Origin: Vicinamibacterales bacterium
GTDB lineage: Bacteria; Acidobacteriota; Vicinamibacteria; Vicinamibacterales; UBA2999
Assembly: GCA_041394705.1 (NCBI GenBank)
Contig: JAWKHS010000006.1
Span: forward strand, 124,001-188,000
Length of the DNA: 64,000 nt
Direction: 5' to 3'
A program made the position numbers and the translations under genes. Below, piece by piece: positions 60,086-64,000 of the stretch (the first letter of the stretch is position 1; each line of letters opens with the position of its first letter). The notes under the pieces were generated by a model that did not search any database, was not told the origin of the DNA, and saw only the letters and a program-made list of their open reading frames with translations.

Positions 60086-62590
60086 CACGTCGCCGCCCGT
60101 CCACGTGACCGTGCCCAGGTTCGAGACGGCGGGGCCGTCGAGCACCTTCTGGCTCGTCGTCGTGAGGTTGAACACCTGGCCCGGCAGCACGGTGAGGGTG
60201 GACGTCCCCACGATGCCGGAGGACCACGTGGAGACGCCCCCGAGACTGGCGGATCCTCCGCTGAGCGTGCCCGCCAGGGCGAGGCCGCCTGCGAAGGTCG
60301 CGTGGCCGGTGAAGGCGAAGGCCGTGTTCACGACGACCGCCTCGGTGGCGAGCACCGCGGCGATCGCGGTGGTCGGCTGGTTCACGGTCACCGTGTAGTG
60401 GCCCGCCGGCCGATCGATGAGGACGACCGACCCCGCCGGCGGCACGACGCCGCCGCTCCAGTTCGCGGGCGTGTCCCACGTGCCGCTGGCATCCACCGCC
60501 CATTCGACGATCGGCGCTCCCACACCCACCAGCGCGCGTCCGGGACCGAACGCGCCGCCGCTGGCCGTGATGACGGCCCCGCCCACCCCACCCCCCGTGA
60601 CCGGAATCGCCACGCCGAGCTGCCCGGGCGGAATCGTCACCGTGGTCGGCACCGACGCCACCGAGGGATCGGAGCTCGTGAGCGTGATCGTCGGATAGAC
60701 GCCCGATCCCGCGTAGGCCGCCGGCAGGGACAGCGTCAGCGTGCCGCCGCCGCCGGGCGTGAGCGCGAGCGGACTCGGCGACAACACCAGGCTGGGAGGA
60801 TCGGTGCTGATCACCACGGTATCGGGCGCGCTCGTGAGCACGCCGTCGCCCACCACGAGCTGGACCACGTAGTCGCCGGCCACGTCGGCCGTGAACGTCG
60901 GCGCGGGACTGGCCGAGTTCGACAGCGCGGCCGCGCTGCCCGCGGGCATCGAGAGGAAGGTCCACGAGAAGGTCGTCGTGCCGACGCTGCCGCTGCCCGA
61001 CAGCTGCGCGAGCGCGCCGGGACCCGACAGCACCTGGTCCGGGCCCGCGTTGGCCACGAGCAGCGGCGGCGTCAGCGGCACGCTCACCGTCACGGGCGCG
61101 CTGCTGGTCGTGCCGTCGTTCACGATGAGCTGCGCCACGTACGGCCCGTTCCGATCGATGTCGAACGACGGCGTTGGCGACGTGGGATTCGAGAGCGCCG
61201 CCGCGCTCCCCGCCGGCGTCGCGATGAGCGCCCAGGCGTACGTGAGGGGATCGCCATCCGGGTCGAACGACCCGGTGCCGTCGAGTGTGATGGTGGTGCC
61301 CACCGTGCTGCCGATCGCGGCCACCGCCACCGGAGGCGCCAGCGGGTTGAAGACGGCCATGGTCGCGGGCGCACTCTCGGCCTGTCCGTCGTCCACGACG
61401 AGCTGCGCCACGTACACGCCCGGCTGGTCCACCAGCAGGTTGGGCATCACGGTCCGCGGATCCGACAGCGTCGCGGCACTGCCCGCGGGCCGCGAGACGA
61501 GGGCCCAGCGATAGGCCAGGGCATCCCCGTCCGGATCGCTCGACGGGCTGCCGTCCAGCACGGCCACCTGGCCCACGGGCACGCTGTAGCCGGAACGCGT
61601 CCGCGCGACGGGAGCGGCGTTGCCGGTCACGATCGCAACGGTCGCCGGTGCGGCCTCCGCCATGCCGTCGGCCACGATCAGCTGCGCGACGTAGAGGCCG
61701 GGGCGGTCCACGCTGAAGGCCGGAGCCACGGCGCCGGGATCCGACAGCGTCGCCGCGCTCCCGGCGGGTACCGTCGTCAGCGCCCACCGGTAGGCCAGGA
61801 CGTCGCCGTCCACATCGGTCGACGCACTGCCGTCGAGCGACACCGTGGTGCCGACCGCCGCGTGCGCCGGCCCCTGGGGCCGGCCGACCGGCGCGGAGTT
61901 CGCGGTGTCGATCACGACCTCGGCCGGACGGCTCGCCGCCGCGCCGTCCGAGACGACCAGGCGCACCACGTAACGCCCCCGGCGATCGGGCACGAACGCC
62001 GTCTCGAGGCCGCGCCGAACCGACAGGCTCGCGCGCGATCCCGACGGGGCCGATCGGATCGCCCACGCGTAGTGCAGGGCATCGCCGTCCGCGTCGGTCG
62101 ATCCGAGCCCCGACAGGCGCACCGGCTCTCCCACCCGCGCCGTCTGGTCGGGCCCGGCGTCGGCGTGCGGCGCGGAGTTCGCGGTGTCGATCGTCACCGC
62201 GGCGGCGGCGCTCGTGGCCACGCCGTCGTGCACCACGAGACCCACGACGTAGGTGCCGGCCACGTCGACGATCAGCGACGGCGCCGGCGACGCCGTGTCG
62301 GACACCGTGGCCTGGCTCGCGGCCGGACGCCGCACGACGGCCCAGCGGTACGTGAGTCGATCGCCGTCCGCGTCGGTCGATCGCGTGCCATCAAGCGTGA
62401 CGGTGGTTCCGACGACGGCCGTTCGATCGGAGCCGGCGTCGGCCACCGGACGGCGATTGGCGCCGGGATGACGGTCGGGCGCGGGGCGCGCGACGGTGCC
62501 CGGCGGCGGACCGGTCAGAGCCTGGGCGGCCAGCGAGGCGCCAGCCACGAACACCATCAGCGCGGACTGCAGACTCCGGGGGAGAGACAT
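58298..62590 (-). CDS. Giant surface protein with PKD/Ig-like and 196-residue repeats, frameshifted
   Basis: A 1,430-residue product as read. A signal peptide (SALMVFVAGASLAAQA) follows the ATG at 62590, chosen for GGAG just upstream. Then come six PKD/REJ-like modules of about 92 residues, each with a VTLDGTxSxDxDGDxLxYxW-type core; an Ig-like module (SLVLSPSPLALTPGGG); and a domain beginning WAVDASGTWDTPANWSGG. Near-identical 196-residue repeats follow (QGDLTLNSTNCGSPTF, LRKTSGAG, NTGTIELQSG). The frame ends abnormally in GGDLYCRAAPP where the repeats expect GGDLYLQGGAAV, and the remainder continues at 57309-58321. It is probably exposed at the cell surface for adhesion or polymer binding. 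TTGACC on the minus strand (62707-62702) is a weak promoter candidate. Confidence 0.82.
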   Translation of the reverse strand: MSLPRSLQSALMVFVAGASLAAQALTGPPPGTVARPAPDRHPGANRRPVADAGSDRTAVVGTTVTLDGTRSTDADGDRLTYRWAVVRRPAASQATVSDTASPAPSLIVDVAGTYVVGLVVHDGVATSAAAAVTIDTANSAPHADAGPDQTARVGEPVRLSGLGSTDADGDALHYAWAIRSAPSGSRASLSVRRGLETAFVPDRRGRYVVRLVVSDGAAASRPAEVVIDTANSAPVGRPQGPAHAAVGTTVSLDGSASTDVDGDVLAYRWALTTVPAGSAATLSDPGAVAPAFSVDRPGLYVAQLIVADGMAEAAPATVAIVTGNAAPVARTRSGYSVPVGQVAVLDGSPSSDPDGDALAYRWALVSRPAGSAATLSDPRTVMPNLLVDQPGVYVAQLVVDDGQAESAPATMAVFNPLAPPVAVAAIGSTVGTTITLDGTGSFDPDGDPLTYAWALIATPAGSAAALSNPTSPTPSFDIDRNGPYVAQLIVNDGTTSSAPVTVSVPLTPPLLVANAGPDQVLSGPGALAQLSGSGSVGTTTFSWTFLSMPAGSAAALSNSASPAPTFTADVAGDYVVQLVVGDGVLTSAPDTVVISTDPPSLVLSPSPLALTPGGGGTLTLSLPAAYAGSGVYPTITLTSSDPSVASVPTTVTIPPGQLGVAIPVTGGGVGGAVITASGGAFGPGRALVGVGAPIVEWAVDASGTWDTPANWSGGVVPPAGSVVLIDRPAGHYTVTVNQPTTAIAAVLATEAVVVNTAFAFTGHATFAGGLALAGTLSGGSASLGGVSTWSSGIVGTSTLTVLPGQVFNLTTTSQKVLDGPAVSNLGTVTWTGGDVYLQGNTAITNAAGAVWNVQGDLTLHSTNCGSPTFSNAGLLRKTSGAGSFQIASCVAMTNTGTIELQSGQLTVAASVVLQNVGHLEAGPGTTFNLHLVTLGAGTTFGGSGALGMNGTTTVTAPVTLSLPTTLTGTVTGPGALTLAAPMTWSSGIFEVTGGLNVPDGQTLTISTTSQKALNGAPLENHGTVTWSGGSLYLQGNTPVTNAAGGVWNVQGDLTLNSTNCGSPTFGNAGLLRKTSGAGTFQIVSCVAMTNTGTIELQSGQFSVATSVPLNNLGHLEAGPGTTFNLHLVTLGAGTSFGGSGSLAMNGTTTVTAPVTLSLPTTLTGTVTGPGALTLAAPMTWSSGIVDVAGGLAVPAGQALTLPTTSQKVLNNAPLANAGTVTWSGGDLYLQGGAAVANATGGAWNVQGDLTLNSTNCGSPTFGNAGLLRKTSGAGSFQIVSCVAMTNTGTIELQSGQLTVAAAVALQNLGHLQAGTGTTFNLHLVTLGAGTTFGGSGALGMNGTTTVTAPVTLSLPTTLTGTVTGSGALTLAAPMSWTSGVLEVAGGLDVAAGRTLTISTTSQKVLNAAPLVNHSTVAWSGGDLYCRAAPP

Positions 62591-62879
62591 GCCCGACTCC
62601 ACTCGTGGAAACGGCACGCCACTCCCCTATCGGCGCCGGGGACTGGCGGTCGACGTGTTGCTGGGAAAGAGCGCCATAGTGTCGAGGTAGCGCCAGCTCA
62701 CGGTCAATCGAAAATCGCGGAAATTCGGATGTCTTGGCACAGCCAGACTCCTGGCGGACCGCCGGTCACCCGCCGGATTGAGACGGCCGCGGACGCGGAG
62801 TTCCGCGCACGGGATCGGGGACGCCCCGCGCGACGGACTGCTACACTCCTCGCCGTTCCAGCCACCAGGAGGACCCGCG

Positions 62880-64000
62880 ATGACCCGCACGCCGTCGCTC
62901 CACACGCTCGGCCTGGCCGTCCTGGCCGGCCACCTCGCCGCCGCCGGCGCCGCCGCTCAGAGTCCCGCGCTCGACATGGCCGTGTTCGCGTCGAAGGTCC
63001 AGCCGATCTTCACGGCGAAGCGCGACGGGCTCATGACGTGCGCCACGTGCCACACGGGCAAAGTCGGCACGGCCTTCCGGCTGCAGCCGCTCGCCGAGGG
63101 CGCGTCGTCCTGGTCCGCGGACGACACGAAGAAGAACTTCGACATGGTGAGGCGGCTGGTGAAGCCCGGCGTCCCGATGGAGAGCCGCCTCCTGACGCAT
63201 CCGCTCGATCGCGCCGCGGGCGGGGATGCCTTCCACGGCGGCGGCAAGCACTGGCTCACCCAGACCAATCCGGAATGGCAGGCGATGTCCGCCTGGGTCC
63301 GCGGGTCCGCCACGTTCCCGACCGCGGCGCCGGCGGGCCTGCCGGCCGGCACCGCCGTTCGCATCGTCCAGACCAACGCAGCCGGCGACGGCGCGCACCT
63401 CATCGACCCGGCGACGAATCGCGTCACGCAGATTCTCAAGGGCGTGGAGATTCCCCACGGCGTGACCAGCGCACCGGACGGCTCGCGGCTCTACATCTCG
63501 AACGAGGTGCGCGAGACGCTCGACGTCGTCGCGATGCCCTCGCTGGCCATCACGGCGCGGGTCCCGCTCAGCGGACGGCCGAACAACGTCGCGGTCTCGA
63601 AGGACGGCCGCAAGGTGTACGTCGCGATTGCGCAGGCCCCGGGCGCGGTCGACGTGATCGACACCGTCGCCCTGAAGCACGTGAAGACCGTCCCGACGAA
63701 GGGCGGCATCCACAACGTGTACGTCACGCCGGACGGAAAGTGGGCCGTGGCCGGCTCGATCCCGGAGAAGACGATCAGCATCATCGACACGGCCACCGAC
63801 ACGCTGTCGCGCACGATCCCGTTGTCGGCCGGGATCCGGCCGATGGCGTTCACGACGAAGCCTGACGGCTCCACCGACCGCATCATCGTGCAGCTCTCGG
63901 ACTTCCACGGCTTCGTGGCCGTGGACTTCGCGAGTGGCAAGGAGACGGCCCGCGTCGAGCACCCGGCCATCGAGGGCGAGCACCCGCACACCGACGGCCT
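62880..64000 (+). CDS. Exported cytochrome c/YVTN beta-propeller protein (partial)
   Basis: The reading frame is open from the ATG at 62880 to the window end, so the C-terminus is missing. A signal peptide (LGLAVLAGHLAAAGAAAQ) precedes a cytochrome c domain with CATCH (54-58). From about residue 150 YVTN-type propeller blades follow: HGVTSAPDGSRLYISNE, NNVAVSKDGRKVYVAIAQ, HNVYVTPDGKWAVAGS and TISIIDTATDTLSRTIPL. AGGAGG is well placed before the start. It is predicted to be a periplasmic electron-transfer or binding protein. It is divergent from the PKD protein gene with a 289-base gap, in which I see only weak promoter candidates. Confidence 0.85.
   Translation, partial: MTRTPSLHTLGLAVLAGHLAAAGAAAQSPALDMAVFASKVQPIFTAKRDGLMTCATCHTGKVGTAFRLQPLAEGASSWSADDTKKNFDMVRRLVKPGVPMESRLLTHPLDRAAGGDAFHGGGKHWLTQTNPEWQAMSAWVRGSATFPTAAPAGLPAGTAVRIVQTNAAGDGAHLIDPATNRVTQILKGVEIPHGVTSAPDGSRLYISNEVRETLDVVAMPSLAITARVPLSGRPNNVAVSKDGRKVYVAIAQAPGAVDVIDTVALKHVKTVPTKGGIHNVYVTPDGKWAVAGSIPEKTISIIDTATDTLSRTIPLSAGIRPMAFTTKPDGSTDRIIVQLSDFHGFVAVDFASGKETARVEHPAIEGEHPHTDG

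Noticed and set aside
58352..63865. An open frame of more than 1,800 codons on the plus strand
   Set aside because: It runs antisense to the PKD-repeat gene and across the divergent cytochrome start. Its product is Arg/Gly/His-rich with no domain, as expected from a GC-rich shadow frame of repetitive coding DNA.

Overview
The window is GC-rich (about 70% by eye) and densely coded. It looks like a soil-type member of the Acidobacteriota, most plausibly the Vicinamibacteria. Support for this comes from an Oar-like TonB-dependent receptor with a carboxypeptidase-like N-terminal domain, sigma-factor/Ser-Thr-kinase modules, many exported cytochrome c, PKD and YVTN-type proteins, a tannase, and amidohydrolase and metallo-hydrolase genes. 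The taxonomic call is inference; no rRNA, tRNA or marker gene is present. Nearly all long overlapping frames are antisense shadows produced by GC-rich third codon positions.

Layout. 1-5 kb: a minus-strand operon of three glycosyltransferases and an ABC exporter (cut by the window edge), joined by three successive stop/start overlaps. 5.2-10.8 kb: the TonB receptor, a ComEC-like metallo-beta-lactamase-fold hydrolase and a GNAT acetyltransferase. 10.8-17.9 kb: a Tat-exported amidohydrolase, a 210-bp element with long terminal inverted repeats, an ECF sigma factor with a small membrane partner, an alginate-export-type porin, an FAD monooxygenase and a fibronectin-like secreted protein. 18-25.2 kb: a signalling island with a sigma factor, two transmembrane Ser/Thr kinases, an exported protein of lower GC and a second convergent sigma factor. 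25.4-29.4 kb: a tannase-family esterase, a lipoprotein and a membrane-anchored propeller-like protein.

29.5-51.8 kb is the most unusual part. Two minus-strand genes, a cytoplasmic subtilisin and an alpha/beta hydrolase, diverge from a plus-strand array. The array holds a GMC oxidoreductase, a small unknown protein, a membrane di-heme cytochrome, a catalase-like haem protein, a duplicated Dabb-like protein, a DyP peroxidase, a TPR protein, a FadL-like outer-membrane protein and a lipoprotein. It continues without a clear break into TIR, MoxR AAA+ and vWA-like membrane protein genes. Converging on it are a PGDYG-like protein and a deoxyribosyltransferase-like/TPR protein resembling bacterial relatives of the ASK1 (MAP3K5) regulatory region. 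I read this as a candidate stress or conflict system that joins peroxide or lipid-peroxide chemistry to TIR/AAA+ effector machinery. The parts are recognisable; I know of no description of this combination.

52-64 kb: a well-bounded exported cytochrome unit with an AT-rich promoter region and an intrinsic terminator, an alpha/beta hydrolase with a DUF1326/DUF2182 pair, a giant PKD-repeat surface protein broken by a one-base frameshift inside exact 588-bp tandem repeats, and a partial YVTN-propeller cytochrome running off the end.
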